A stretch of 37,363 bases of DNA from Candidatus Omnitrophota bacterium. GTDB taxonomy: Bacteria > Omnitrophota > Gorgyraeia > Duberdicusellales > 4484-171. The position numbers and the translations under genes are program-made. Below the pieces are notes generated by a model. It worked only from the letters and a program-made list of their open reading frames with translations. It had not been told where the DNA came from and made no database searches. Below are positions 15,263 to 23,859 of this stretch, piece after piece (the first letter of the stretch is position 1; each line of letters opens with the position of its first letter). Location of the stretch: assembly GCA_017994375.1 (NCBI GenBank), contig JAGOLA010000005.1:1-37363 (forward strand). The letters run 5' to 3'.

Positions 15263-17503
15263 ATGCGGCAGCTTTCATCTTTTTTGCAAAGCGCTATTCT
15301 ATTTCTTTTATCGTTTTTATTTTTTTTAAGCCTAGTTTCTTATAAAACTAACGATACTTCTTTACTTGTTTTCCCTCCCTCAGATTCCGTATCTAACCTT
15401 ATCGGCGTAAGCGGAGCTTATTTATCTACTTTACTTTTTTTTATTTTTGGCTACGCTGCCTATTTTTTTCCCTTTTATCTATTTTTTTTAGGTTTAAGTA
15501 AACTGAAAGTTCTACGTTTTTGGGGTTTAGCCAGAGGTCGAATAGTAAATACGATTGCTTTTATTTTATTTATTATATTCTTTTCGGGTTTTTTAGGTTT
15601 ATTTTTTAAATTGCCGCCTCTTGCCTTCGAGAATTCCGGCGGTATGACTGGATTTTTCCTTGATAAATTTTTCGAAAAATATCTAGGTTTTTACGGCTCT
15701 TTTATAACTATTATTTTGTTAATGACGATAAATGCTATTTTATTGTTTGGTTTTTTCTTTATTGATGTTTTTAAGGCTATAGTTGCTTTAGCAATAAAAT
15801 CAGCCTCTTTTTTAAAAGAACTTAAGGACAAAAAAGAAGATATAATCCCCGCTAAAAATAAAAAACAGAAATTAAATGCAAAAGAAGTTTTAAAAGATTA
15901 TAACAATAAAAGATTAAAAGAAGTAACTCCGGAGATAAAAGTTTATACTCCCAAGGTAGAATTAGGAAAGAAAGATCTGGAAATTTCCAAGGAAAAAAAA
16001 CCTTTTATCTCTATTCCGAAGCCTCCTTCTGCCGATAAAGAGGAGATAAAAAAGAAGATGGAAGAAGTCGAAGCCAAAGGCGGTAAAAGCTTTGATCCCG
16101 TTACTTATAAATTGCCTCAGCCCAGCTTAATTAAAGTCCCGCCTTTTATTGAACAGCGCGGTCTTAAAGAAGATATCGAAATTAATATCAGGAATTTAGA
16201 GGAGACTCTTTCTGATTTTTCGGTGGAAGCCAAAGTAGTTAGCGTTCAAAAAGGACCGGTAGTAACTATGTATGAATTACAGCCGCAAGCCGGCACCAAA
16301 ATACAGAAAATTTCCGCTTTAGCCGATGATATAGCCTTAGCGATGAAATCTTCTTTGGTACGCGTAGTTGCTCCTATACCGGGACGAGGAACCGTAGGCG
16401 TAGAAATTCCTAACGCTACTACACAACTAGTATTTTTAAGGGAGGTCTTAGAGGAAAAAGTTTTCTTAAAGTCTTCTTCTAAACTTACTTTAGCCATAGG
16501 TAAAGATGTTTCTGGTAATCCAGTAGTAGCTGACCTTGGCGATATGCCGCATCTTCTTATTGCCGGAGCAACTGGTTCCGGAAAGACGGTATGCGTTAAC
16601 TCCTTGATTTCATCGATACTTTTCAAAGCCCGGCCGGATGAAGTAAAATTTATTTTAGTAGATCCTAAAATGGTGGAACTAGCACCTTTTGCTGGTATAT
16701 CACACTTAATACACCCTATTATTTCTGAAGCTAAAAAAGTTTTTTCGGCTTTAAATTGGGCAGTAGAAGAAATGGAACGCCGTTACCAATTATTATCCGA
16801 AGCTGGCTGCCGAAACATAGATGCCTATAATCAAAAAGCCGGAAAACTTCCTTTTATCATAATAGTTATCGATGAATTAGCAGATCTTATGGCAGTAGCC
16901 CGGGAAAATATCGAGCTAACTATTCAACGCTTAGCACAGCTTTCTAGGGCAGTAGGGATTCACCTTATTTTGGCAACTCAAAGGCCTTCGGTAGATGTAA
17001 TTACCGGTGTAATTAAAGCTAATTTTCCAGCTCGGATATCTTTTAAGGTAGCGTCTAAAGTTGATTCTCGGACAGTTTTAGATATGATGGGAGCGGATAA
17101 ACTTTTAGGTAAAGGCGATTTACTGTTTTTAAAACCCGGTGCGGTAAAACTAATTCGGGCTCAAGGGTCTTATATTGATGACGAAGACATCGAAACGCTC
17201 ACTAATTTTGTAAGAGCACAGGGCCGTCCGGTTTACGAAGAAGCTATTATACAGGCAGATAAAAATAAGTCCTTAGATATTGGAAGCGATGAGCTATTTG
17301 AAGAGGCGGTCAAGATAGTATTAAGCGCTCGTCAAGCATCTGGCTCTATTTTACAAAGACGAATGCGAGTAGGCTATACCCGTGCTGCCAGGTTACTGGA
17401 TCTTATGGAACAAGAAGGAATAGTCGGACCTTTTTGCGGCAGTAAAGCCCGCGAAATCTTGGTAGACCCAGATAGCTATTTAAGAGAAAAAGGGTTGTTA
17501 TGA
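15263..17503 (+). CDS. ftsK: DNA translocase FtsK/SpoIIIE
   Basis: Septum-anchored ATPase that pumps DNA during division and resolves chromosome dimers. It has 746 residues: four hydrophobic segments within about 1-180, a charged linker, an alpha/beta motor with Walker A GATGSGKT at 435-442 and the Walker B region IIIVIDELADLM, then HLILATQRPSVDVITG and FRVSSKVDSRT-like FKVASKVDSRT. A C-terminal winged-helix gamma domain (about 680-746) has SASILQRRxRxGYxRAARL-like SGSILQRRMRVGYTRAARL, which reads polarity sequences. The gamma domain predicts KOPS-like oriented sites. The stop overlaps the next ATG by 4 bp. Confidence 0.96.
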   Translation: MRQLSSFLQSAILFLLSFLFFLSLVSYKTNDTSLLVFPPSDSVSNLIGVSGAYLSTLLFFIFGYAAYFFPFYLFFLGLSKLKVLRFWGLARGRIVNTIAFILFIIFFSGFLGLFFKLPPLAFENSGGMTGFFLDKFFEKYLGFYGSFITIILLMTINAILLFGFFFIDVFKAIVALAIKSASFLKELKDKKEDIIPAKNKKQKLNAKEVLKDYNNKRLKEVTPEIKVYTPKVELGKKDLEISKEKKPFISIPKPPSADKEEIKKKMEEVEAKGGKSFDPVTYKLPQPSLIKVPPFIEQRGLKEDIEINIRNLEETLSDFSVEAKVVSVQKGPVVTMYELQPQAGTKIQKISALADDIALAMKSSLVRVVAPIPGRGTVGVEIPNATTQLVFLREVLEEKVFLKSSSKLTLAIGKDVSGNPVVADLGDMPHLLIAGATGSGKTVCVNSLISSILFKARPDEVKFILVDPKMVELAPFAGISHLIHPIISEAKKVFSALNWAVEEMERRYQLLSEAGCRNIDAYNQKAGKLPFIIIVIDELADLMAVARENIELTIQRLAQLSRAVGIHLILATQRPSVDVITGVIKANFPARISFKVASKVDSRTVLDMMGADKLLGKGDLLFLKPGAVKLIRAQGSYIDDEDIETLTNFVRAQGRPVYEEAIIQADKNKSLDIGSDELFEEAVKIVLSARQASGSILQRRMRVGYTRAARLLDLMEQEGIVGPFCGSKAREILVDPDSYLREKGLL

Positions 17504-18258
17504 TTAAAGAACTTTGCTGTAAGTTAAGGGATAAAAGAAAGGAGCTTGGCTATAGCATTGAATATGTCGTCGAAAAAACTAAACTTTATCCTTCGGTGAT
17601 ACTAGATATTGAAAATTGTAATTTATCTAAAATAAATACTACTTATATCAAAGGTTTCATAAAAATTTATGCTGCCTTTCTAAAAATAGATATTGGTACC
17701 AGTTTAGAAGAAATAACTTCCTTAGAATCGCCGTTAAAGAAAGTTAGAAAATCGTCTTCGCGTAGAGTAAACTGGCCGTTAGAAAATATTAAAAATATCA
17801 AAAAGAAATTATCACCGACTTTAAAAAGTAATCTTTTAATATTTATAGCCGGTATTATTATTATTGGGATCATATTTTTAAGCGTTAAATTTACGTTAAT
17901 AAAAATATTTTCTTTTTTCAAATCTAAACCGAAAGATAAAATAGAAGCTAAAATAGAGCCTAAAACAGAAAGTACTTTTGTTTTACCCGAGAACTTTGAA
18001 GAGCTAACTGTTACCTTAACGGCAAAAGATAAATGCTTTTTAAAAGTAATAGCCGACGGTAAGCTTTTATTCCAAGGGCTGCTTGATAAAGGAGTTACCG
18101 AGACATGGAAAGGAACTAAAGAATTAGAGTTTAAAATTAGCGATGGTTCGGCAGTTTATTTAGAAATAAATGGCAAAGCCGTCCCCACCTTAACTACCAG
18201 CCGTAGGCCGATAAAAAGTTTAAAAGTAAATACTTCAGGGATCACAGTTGAAAAATAA
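17500..18258 (+). CDS. rodZ: RodZ-like cytoskeletal adaptor (HTH + TM + DUF4115)
   Basis: Membrane protein that in known bacteria links MreB to the cell wall machinery. The 252 residues have an N-terminal HTH_25-type domain (about 3-70, KLRDKRKELGYSIEYVVEKTKL then IKGFIKIYAAFL), a basic linker, one membrane helix (111-131), and an exported C-terminal beta domain of the DUF4115 type (about 168-250, VTLTAKDKCFLKVIADGKLLFQG). It shares ATGA with ftsK; a weak AAGGG precedes the start. An ftsK/spoIIIE - rodZ - pgsA - cinA neighbourhood is conserved in Firmicutes as well, which supports the call. No mreB is in the window. Confidence 0.85.
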   Translation: MIKELCCKLRDKRKELGYSIEYVVEKTKLYPSVILDIENCNLSKINTTYIKGFIKIYAAFLKIDIGTSLEEITSLESPLKKVRKSSSRRVNWPLENIKNIKKKLSPTLKSNLLIFIAGIIIIGIIFLSVKFTLIKIFSFFKSKPKDKIEAKIEPKTESTFVLPENFEELTVTLTAKDKCFLKVIADGKLLFQGLLDKGVTETWKGTKELEFKISDGSAVYLEINGKAVPTLTTSRRPIKSLKVNTSGITVEK

Positions 18259-18259
18259 T

Positions 18260-19516
18260 ATGAGAAAAAAATTCTCTATTATTTCTTTGGGCTGTTTTCG
18301 TAATACCTATGATTCCGAAATTATAGCCAATAAATTTTCTAAGCAAGGCTATATTTTCAATAATCAGAAAACCTTTCGTCTTGGGCAAAATCAAGATCTT
18401 CTGTTAATAAATACTTGTGGTTTTATCGATAAGGCTAAGGAAGAGTCTATCGATATTATCAAAGAGGCCGTATTGCTTAAAAAAAAGAAGAAAGTTAAGA
18501 AAATTATCGTATTTGGATGTTTAGTACAAAGATATCAAAATACTCTTAAGCGCTTTTTCCCCGAGGTTGATGAGTGGCAGCCGGTAGTCAGTTTTTCGCC
18601 TAATTTTACTAAAAGAAAAAAAATAGAACGTTCTTATTTTGATTTTTTGAAAATTTGTGAAGGATGTATTAATAAATGCAGCTTTTGCGCTATTCCTCTG
18701 ATTAAAGGAGAACTCCATAGCCGCTCTAGCGATGAAATTATTAAAGAGGCTAGATATCTGGACCGACAAAAGATAAAAGAATTAAACATAATCGGCCAAG
18801 ATATTACTAGCTGGGGAAAAGATTTAAAAGAAAATAACAATTTGACCGATTTGCTAAAGAAAATCCTTGCTAATACCAAAAATATAAAATGGATAAGGCT
18901 AATTTATACTCATCCACGTAACTTTTCCGACTCGTTGATAGAACTGATAGCTAAGGAAAAAAGAATTTGTAAATATATCGATTTACCTATACAGCATATA
19001 AATGACAGAATTCTAAAGCTAATGAACAGAGGTATTACTAAAGAAAAAATTATGTCTTTAATCCGAAAAATAAGAGAAAAAATACCGTCTTGTGCTATTC
19101 GGACAGCAGTGATTGTTGGTTTTCCCGGTGAAAAAGAGGAGGAATTCCGGGAGCTACTAAATTTTTTAAAGGAAACAAAATTTAATCGCCTGGGGGCTTT
19201 TATTTATTCGCGGGAAGAAAATACTCCTGCCTATAATTTCTCTTCTCAAATACATTATCGTACTAAAAAAAGGCGTTATAATGAAGTAATGTCTTTACAA
19301 CAAAAAATAGCCCAACAACTTAACAGTAGTTTTATCGGAAAAAAAATGAAAGTACTCATCGAAAAAATAGAGGAAGGATTCGCTCTGGCCAGAACCGAAT
19401 ATGATGCTCCCGAAGTTGACGGGGTAGTTTTTATTAAGAAGAGAGGGTTGCAGGCAGGAGATTTTTATCAGACAAAAATAATCGATGCTTACGGATACGA
19501 TTTAGTAGGAGTGTAA
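18260..19516 (+). CDS. rimO: Ribosomal protein S12 methylthiotransferase RimO
   Basis: Radical-SAM enzyme that methylthiolates the conserved Asp of ribosomal protein S12. The 418 residues have the N-terminal cluster ligands Cys12 (SLGCFRN), Cys53 (NTCGFID) and Cys87 (FGCLVQR), the radical-SAM CxxxCxxC at Cys136/140/143, and a C-terminal TRAM domain (about 355-418). RimO rather than MiaB is indicated by NTCGFIDKAKEES and the FCAIPLIKGELHSR/IGQDITSWG stretch. I chose the ATG at 18260, 1 bp after the rodZ stop; an upstream TTG at 18248 would lie inside rodZ. The upstream neighbour and translation registers fit one transcription unit with ftsK-rodZ. Confidence 0.93.
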   Translation: MRKKFSIISLGCFRNTYDSEIIANKFSKQGYIFNNQKTFRLGQNQDLLLINTCGFIDKAKEESIDIIKEAVLLKKKKKVKKIIVFGCLVQRYQNTLKRFFPEVDEWQPVVSFSPNFTKRKKIERSYFDFLKICEGCINKCSFCAIPLIKGELHSRSSDEIIKEARYLDRQKIKELNIIGQDITSWGKDLKENNNLTDLLKKILANTKNIKWIRLIYTHPRNFSDSLIELIAKEKRICKYIDLPIQHINDRILKLMNRGITKEKIMSLIRKIREKIPSCAIRTAVIVGFPGEKEEEFRELLNFLKETKFNRLGAFIYSREENTPAYNFSSQIHYRTKKRRYNEVMSLQQKIAQQLNSSFIGKKMKVLIEKIEEGFALARTEYDAPEVDGVVFIKKRGLQAGDFYQTKIIDAYGYDLVGV

Positions 19517-19542
19517 AGTTTTTTGAAGATAGCAAGCGAGGA

Positions 19543-19571
19543 TTGTCTTTTATTTTTAAATAGAGTATACT
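19543..19571 (+). promoter_or_regulatory. Promoter-like sequence just upstream of pgsA
   Basis: TTGTCT (19543-19548), 17-bp spacer, TATACT (19566-19571). The start would fall near 19578, only about 6 bases before the pgsA ATG at 19584, and there is no Shine-Dalgarno site, so the mRNA would be nearly leaderless. The -35 matches four of six. Confidence 0.5.
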
Positions 19572-19583
19572 AATAAGTATTTT

Positions 19584-20150
19584 ATGAATACACCTAATAA
19601 ACTTACCATTACACGTATAATCTTAGCTTTCATTTGTATCGGCCTAATTCTTAAAGGAGGTTTTATCTCCTTATTATTGGCTTTCGGTATTTTTATCTTA
19701 GCTTCACTGACAGATTTTTTAGATGGTTTTTTAGCTAGAAAAAAAGGGTTAATTTCTGATCTAGGACGTCTTCTAGACCCCATAGCCGATAAGATACTAA
19801 TTATCGGAGTATTTTGCGCTTTTTTGGAATTGAGGATTATAAACAGTTGGGTAGTGAGTTTAATAATGTTTCGAGAATTTATCGTTACCGGTTTTAGGCT
19901 TTATGGCCTAAATAAAGGGATTGTCTTAGAAGCCAGAAGATTCGGTAAACACAAGACCTTTTCGCAGGTTTTAGGCATAAGCATTATTTTTATAACCCTT
20001 ATTTTATCTCAAAAATTTTCTGAAGCCGGCTTTGTTATTTTTCTTCAGTATAAACTAATTCCTTTAGTTATGTGGTACATTGTCATAATTACTCTTTTTT
20101 CAGGGGGATATTATTTTTGGGTTAACCGCCGAGCGATAAGGACATTCTAG
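19584..20150 (+). CDS. pgsA: CDP-diacylglycerol-glycerol-3-phosphate 3-phosphatidyltransferase
   Basis: Integral membrane enzyme of phospholipid synthesis that makes phosphatidylglycerol phosphate from CDP-diacylglycerol and glycerol 3-phosphate. The 188 residues start with NTPNKLTITRI, which is typical of PgsA, and contain the CDP-alcohol phosphotransferase motif D-G-x2-A-R-x8-G-x3-D-x3-D in DGFLARKKGLISDLGRLLDPIADK. About five or six hydrophobic helices are evident. The product is the substrate of the next gene, pgpA, which starts 24 bp downstream. Confidence 0.95.
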   Translation: MNTPNKLTITRIILAFICIGLILKGGFISLLLAFGIFILASLTDFLDGFLARKKGLISDLGRLLDPIADKILIIGVFCAFLELRIINSWVVSLIMFREFIVTGFRLYGLNKGIVLEARRFGKHKTFSQVLGISIIFITLILSQKFSEAGFVIFLQYKLIPLVMWYIVIITLFSGGYYFWVNRRAIRTF

Positions 20151-20174
20151 GAAACGCAAAACAAAAAGCGTAAC

Positions 20175-20651
20175 ATGAAGAATATATCAACAAGAGATCA
20201 AGTTGCTTTATGGTTAGCTACTCTATTCGGAATTGGTTATGTTCCGTTATGCTCCGGTACCGTTTCTTGTGTAGTAGCGTTCCTGTTTTTTATCCTTATA
20301 AAAAATAAAATTTATTACTTTATTTTTACTGCTATTTGGTGTCTTCTCGCTTTTTTATCATCGGGTCGCGCCGAGGAGATATTTAAGAAGAAAGATTCTA
20401 AGAAAATCGTTATCGATGATTTTTCCGGAATGCTGATTACTTTTTTATTTATTCCTAAAAATATGGATTTTGCTTTTTTAGTTTCAGGGTTTTTTCTTTT
20501 TCGGATGTTAGATATGTTGAAAATACCGCCAGCCGATAGGTTAGAATATTATAAAGGGGCAAAAGGAATTGTCGGAGATGATTTAGTAGCCGGTATCTAT
20601 GCTAATTTGATACTTCAGACAGTAAAATTGCTATTAAATATTTTTTCGTAA
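20175..20651 (+). CDS. pgpA: Phosphatidylglycerophosphatase A
   Basis: Membrane phosphatase that removes the phosphate from phosphatidylglycerol phosphate, completing phosphatidylglycerol synthesis after PgsA. The 158 residues have the PgpA signatures: ATLFGIGYVPLCSGT near the start, KIVIDDFSGML, FRMLDMLKIPPADR and KGIVGDDLVAGIYANL. Three or four membrane segments are visible. Its last 37 bp overlap the 3' end of the oppositely oriented thpR gene, so the two transcripts are complementary at their ends. Confidence 0.94.
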   Translation: MKNISTRDQVALWLATLFGIGYVPLCSGTVSCVVAFLFFILIKNKIYYFIFTAIWCLLAFLSSGRAEEIFKKKDSKKIVIDDFSGMLITFLFIPKNMDFAFLVSGFFLFRMLDMLKIPPADRLEYYKGAKGIVGDDLVAGIYANLILQTVKLLLNIFS

Positions 20652-21163
20652 ATCGGCCCATAAGATGTTAGGATACTTTTAAATAATACTATTTCTTTTA
20701 CTAAAAATTCTTCCTTAAAAATTATCTTTCCAAGCTCGTTTTTTAAGGATTCGATATTATCGGGGTTCTTTATCCTGGCCAAAGTAATATGAGATTTGAA
20801 CCTACCTTTTTTCTTAAAACCGATTTTTTCCAATAAAGATTCCAAAGTTTCAGCTATCGATTCCAGTGTATTTTTCGTTTTAGCCTCAATAAAAAAAACT
20901 CCTGGCCTTTTTTCATTAGGGAAAAATCCGAAAGTACCTAAATTGGCACGGAAAGCTTTAAAACTTTTTGCCGTTTTATCGACAATTTCGGTAATTTTAT
21001 CTAGTTCTGTTTCTTTGATTTCGCCTAAGAATTTTAGAGTAAGATGAAGATTTTGGCTTTTAACCCAATTAACGTTTAGTTTTAAATCTTGTAGCGGCTG
21101 GGTTATTTTTGCTATTTTTTCTTTTATCTCGAAAGGTAATTCTATGGCTATAAAAGTCCTCAT
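20615..21163 (-). CDS. thpR: RNA 2',3'-cyclic phosphodiesterase (2H family)
   Basis: Two-histidine phosphoesterase, formerly called 2'-5' RNA ligase, that opens 2',3'-cyclic phosphates on RNA. The 182 residues carry the two catalytic motifs HLTL (40-43) and HITL (125-128), with the usual start MRTFIAIELP. It is the last gene of the uvrD-pncC-thpR operon; its ATG overlaps the pncC stop by 4 bp. Its 3' end runs 37 bp into pgpA on the other strand. Confidence 0.93.
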   Translation of the reverse strand: MRTFIAIELPFEIKEKIAKITQPLQDLKLNVNWVKSQNLHLTLKFLGEIKETELDKITEIVDKTAKSFKAFRANLGTFGFFPNEKRPGVFFIEAKTKNTLESIAETLESLLEKIGFKKKGRFKSHITLARIKNPDNIESLKNELGKIIFKEEFLVKEIVLFKSILTSYGPIYEKIFNSNFTV

Positions 21164-21627
21164 CGTATGGTATCATAAATCAAATCTATCAAAAGATGGC
21201 TAGCTTTTTTTCTGATGTTATCTCTTCTGCCTTTTAGGGTATTTTTTTTGGTTTTTATTTTGCCTTTAAAAGCTATCCCCAGAAAAATTGTTCCTACCTT
21301 AGAGCCGATTTTTGCTTGTGGGCCGGCGAAGCCGACTAAAGATGCGCCAATATCGCTTTTGAATTTTTTACGGATATTATTAGCTAAAAGGGCGGCTACT
21401 TTAGCACTAACTCCTTGAGTTTCTTTTATAATTGTAAAAGGCAGCTGTAATAACCTATTTTTTGAATCTAAAGAATATACTACTATAGCCCCTTTGAAGA
21501 CTTTAGAGCAACCCGGTATTTTGGTTATAAGATAAGAAGCATAGCCGCCGCTACAAGATTCGGCTAAAGCCAGAGAAAGCTTTTTTTCTCTTAAAATGCT
21601 TATAAGTTTATTCAATTTCTTCATCAT
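21160..21627 (-). CDS. pncC: Nicotinamide-nucleotide amidase (CinA C-terminal domain protein)
   Basis: Hydrolyses nicotinamide mononucleotide to nicotinate mononucleotide and ammonia in NAD recycling. The 155 residues are the CinA C-terminal domain alone: LALAESCSGGYASYLIT at 20-36 with the catalytic-site Ser/Cys region, GAIVVYSLDSKNRLL, and SLVGFAGPQAKIGSKVGTIFLG. The N-terminal competence/MoCF-like domain of full CinA is absent, as is normal in PncC-type proteins. The start ATG lies inside the last 20 bp of uvrD and the stop overlaps thpR, indicating one operon. Confidence 0.9.
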   Translation of the reverse strand: MMKKLNKLISILREKKLSLALAESCSGGYASYLITKIPGCSKVFKGAIVVYSLDSKNRLLQLPFTIIKETQGVSAKVAALLANNIRKKFKSDIGASLVGFAGPQAKIGSKVGTIFLGIAFKGKIKTKKNTLKGRRDNIRKKASHLLIDLIYDTIR

Positions 21628-23590
21628 AAATATCTGGTTTTTTAAAATTTTCCTCTATAGCCAACTCTTCATAGGTTTCTTTGGGTAGCTCATGCAAAAA
21701 CATTGAAGGACGACTGATAACGATGCCGTTTCTGGAAGAATATTTAGTTTGAGGGTAGCTTATATACAAATTAGTTTTAGTCCTAGTAGTTGCTACGTAA
21801 AACAGCCGCCGTTCTTCTTCCAAAGCTTCTTTAGTAGAAAAAGATTTAGGATGAGGGAAATCATATTCGCAGAATCCAATAATAAATACCGTCTCCCACT
21901 CTAGCCCTTTAGCCTGATGTATAGTGGAAAGAGTTAGAAAATCTTTTATATCTTGGCTTTTTAGGAGAGTTTCGCCTTTAAACTCTTCAAAAGAGCTTAA
22001 ATCTAACAAAAAATCTTTTACCGAAGAGTAATCAGAAGCCAGTTTAGTTAACTCTTCTAAGTCTAATATTCTATCTTCGGGATTATCAAATGATAGATAG
22101 CAGTAGTTTTTATAATTTTCTAAAATTTTTTCCAAAGCTTCTTTAGGATTTTGAGTCTTATTTAATGCTTTCATTATCGATAGAAACTCTTTGAATCCTT
22201 GACGCTGGCGTTGGGGTAATTTTTTTTCAATATTCTCATTTTTTATGCCTGACATTAAACTGTTCCAAATTTTATAAGCGGAACTTCTGCCGATTCCTCT
22301 ATGAAGACAAATAGCTCTTTTGAAAGAAAGTTCGTCTTTATCATTTAATATTATTTTAAGATAGGAGAAAACATCTTTAATATGTGCTTGTTCGAAAAAT
22401 CTTAATCCTCCTCTTATGAGGTAAGGAATATTTCTTTTTAATAATTCCATTTCTAATTCTAAAGCTTGGAAACGGGAGCGAAAAAGGACCGCTATATTAC
22501 CGAGGTTAATGCCTTCGGAGTTTAGCTCTACTATTCTTTGAGCAACGAAGCGGGCTTGCTGGTAAACATCTTTAGTTTTTACCACGTAAGGTATTGGGCC
22601 GTTAGATTTCGTTGCCTCTAAAGTTTTAGGAAATTGATTAAGATTATGCTTAATTATTTCATTAGCTAAAGAGAGTATCTCAGGGCTAGAACGATAATTT
22701 AACTGTAATTTAAATATCTTTGTATTTTCAAAAGTTTTTGGAAAATCTAAAATATTATTAATATCCGCAGCCCTAAAAGAGTATATTGATTGGGCATCAT
22801 CTCCGACTGCCAGGATATTTTTATGGTAAAAAGCCAAGCGTTTAAGTATTTCAAATTGCAATTTATTGGTATCTTGATATTCATCTACAAGTATATACTC
22901 AAATGTTTTAGAATATTTTTCGCAAACTGCGGGATCATTTAAAACCTTCAGCCATTGCGATAAAAGATCGCTAAAATCCATGATGTTAGCTTCTTTTTTT
23001 TTCTTTTCGTAACAGGAAATTACTTTGATAATTAAAGGAGTATATTCTTCTATGTGAGGATAAAATTGAGCGTTAATTGTTTCAATATCCTTCTGAGAAT
23101 TTATAGCTAAATTATATATATTGTATATGATGTCTTTTTTAGGAAATATTTTTTCGCTCTTGTTCAGTTTTAAATCTTCTAAACAGTCTTCGATTAAGTC
23201 TTTAGCATCTTCTTTATCGACGATAGTAAAATTTGAAGAATACCCGATAAGCTTAGATTCTTTTCTTAATATGATATTACCGATATGGTGAAAAGTTCCG
23301 GCCCATAAATTGGTGAGGCTAGATTTAAGCAATAGTTCAGCCCGATTAATCATTTCGTTAGCGGCCCGGTTGGTAAAAGTCACTAAGAGGATATTAGGTT
23401 TTAGAACGCCTCTTTCTAAGAGATAAGCTAAACGATATATTAAAACCCGGGTTTTTCCGCTGCCGGCTCCGGCTAAAACTAAAGATGGTCCTTTAGCTTC
23501 TTCGACAACTTTTAATTGCTGAGAGTTGAGGCTTTTCTCGTAATCGATGATAGAATTATTTAAAAATGGTTCTAATCTATAAGTTTTCAT
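21608..23590 (-). CDS. UvrD/PcrA/Rep-type superfamily 1 DNA helicase
   Basis: 3'-5' DNA helicase for repair or replication restart. The 660 residues have SF1 motifs in order: LNSQQLKVVEE (Q motif, 21-31), Walker A GAGSGKT (41-47), TFTNRAANEM (Ia), the DEYQDTN motif II, GDDAQSIYSFR (III), LQLNYRSSPEIL (IV), STIHQAKGLEWETVFI (V) and EERRLFYVATTRTKTNLY (VI). The protein ends soon after the helicase core with an acidic tail, so the long PcrA C-terminal RNA polymerase-binding domain seems reduced or absent. On the - strand a TATAAT (23671-23666) sits about 75 bp upstream of the ATG and may be its -10. Confidence 0.93.
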   Translation of the reverse strand: MKTYRLEPFLNNSIIDYEKSLNSQQLKVVEEAKGPSLVLAGAGSGKTRVLIYRLAYLLERGVLKPNILLVTFTNRAANEMINRAELLLKSSLTNLWAGTFHHIGNIILRKESKLIGYSSNFTIVDKEDAKDLIEDCLEDLKLNKSEKIFPKKDIIYNIYNLAINSQKDIETINAQFYPHIEEYTPLIIKVISCYEKKKKEANIMDFSDLLSQWLKVLNDPAVCEKYSKTFEYILVDEYQDTNKLQFEILKRLAFYHKNILAVGDDAQSIYSFRAADINNILDFPKTFENTKIFKLQLNYRSSPEILSLANEIIKHNLNQFPKTLEATKSNGPIPYVVKTKDVYQQARFVAQRIVELNSEGINLGNIAVLFRSRFQALELEMELLKRNIPYLIRGGLRFFEQAHIKDVFSYLKIILNDKDELSFKRAICLHRGIGRSSAYKIWNSLMSGIKNENIEKKLPQRQRQGFKEFLSIMKALNKTQNPKEALEKILENYKNYCYLSFDNPEDRILDLEELTKLASDYSSVKDFLLDLSSFEEFKGETLLKSQDIKDFLTLSTIHQAKGLEWETVFIIGFCEYDFPHPKSFSTKEALEEERRLFYVATTRTKTNLYISYPQTKYSSRNGIVISRPSMFLHELPKETYEELAIEENFKKPDIYDEEIE

Positions 23591-23743
23591 TGGAATTTTT
23601 TTAAGCTTATTATCGGTGTAGCTATCTTACCACAAATAATTCAAAATAAAAATGTTGATAAAAGGATTATAAACAGTTATACTTATCTACAAGTCAGATT
23701 AGGGCATAATTTGACAAAATGAAGTGAGTAGGCATAACTTATC

Positions 23744-23784
23744 CCACACCCAGAAAGAGCAATAATAAAAATCTCTGGGTGTGG
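23744..23784 (+). repeat. Hairpin 1 in the leader of the double-ACT gene
   Basis: Arms ccacacccaga (23744-23754) and tctgggtgtgg (23774-23784) are exact reverse complements, an 11-bp GC-rich stem in an AT-rich region, with a 19-base loop. A TTGACA (23711-23716) lies just upstream with a poor -10 candidate, so the hairpin would fall at or close to the 5' end of the mRNA. No T tract follows, which argues against a simple terminator. Confidence 0.6.
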
Positions 23785-23798
23785 AGTAATTCGACTAC

Positions 23799-23834
23799 AG
23801 TCTTTTTCGGCACGCTTCGCGTTTGAAAAAGACT
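23799..23834 (+). repeat. Hairpin 2 in the leader of the double-ACT gene
   Basis: Outer arms agtctttttc (23799-23808) and gaaaaagact (23825-23834) pair over 10 bp; an inner acgc/gcgt stem with a 3-base loop extends the structure. It ends about 12 bases before the strong Shine-Dalgarno site AAGGAGGT (23847-23854). It could act in translation control or mRNA stability. It matches no riboswitch class that I recognise. Confidence 0.55.
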
Positions 23835-23859
23835 AAGTCTCATTAAAAGGAGGTATCTG

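Noticed and set aside
18248-18259. TTG at 18248 as the rimO start
   Set aside because: It lies inside rodZ without a ribosome site, and an ATG stands 12 bases downstream.
23670-23750. DnaA-box-like ttatctaca and ttatcccaca near the uvrD/ACT gap, suggesting an origin
   Set aside because: Each deviates from the consensus, there are too few of them, and no dnaA, dnaN or gidA gene is near.
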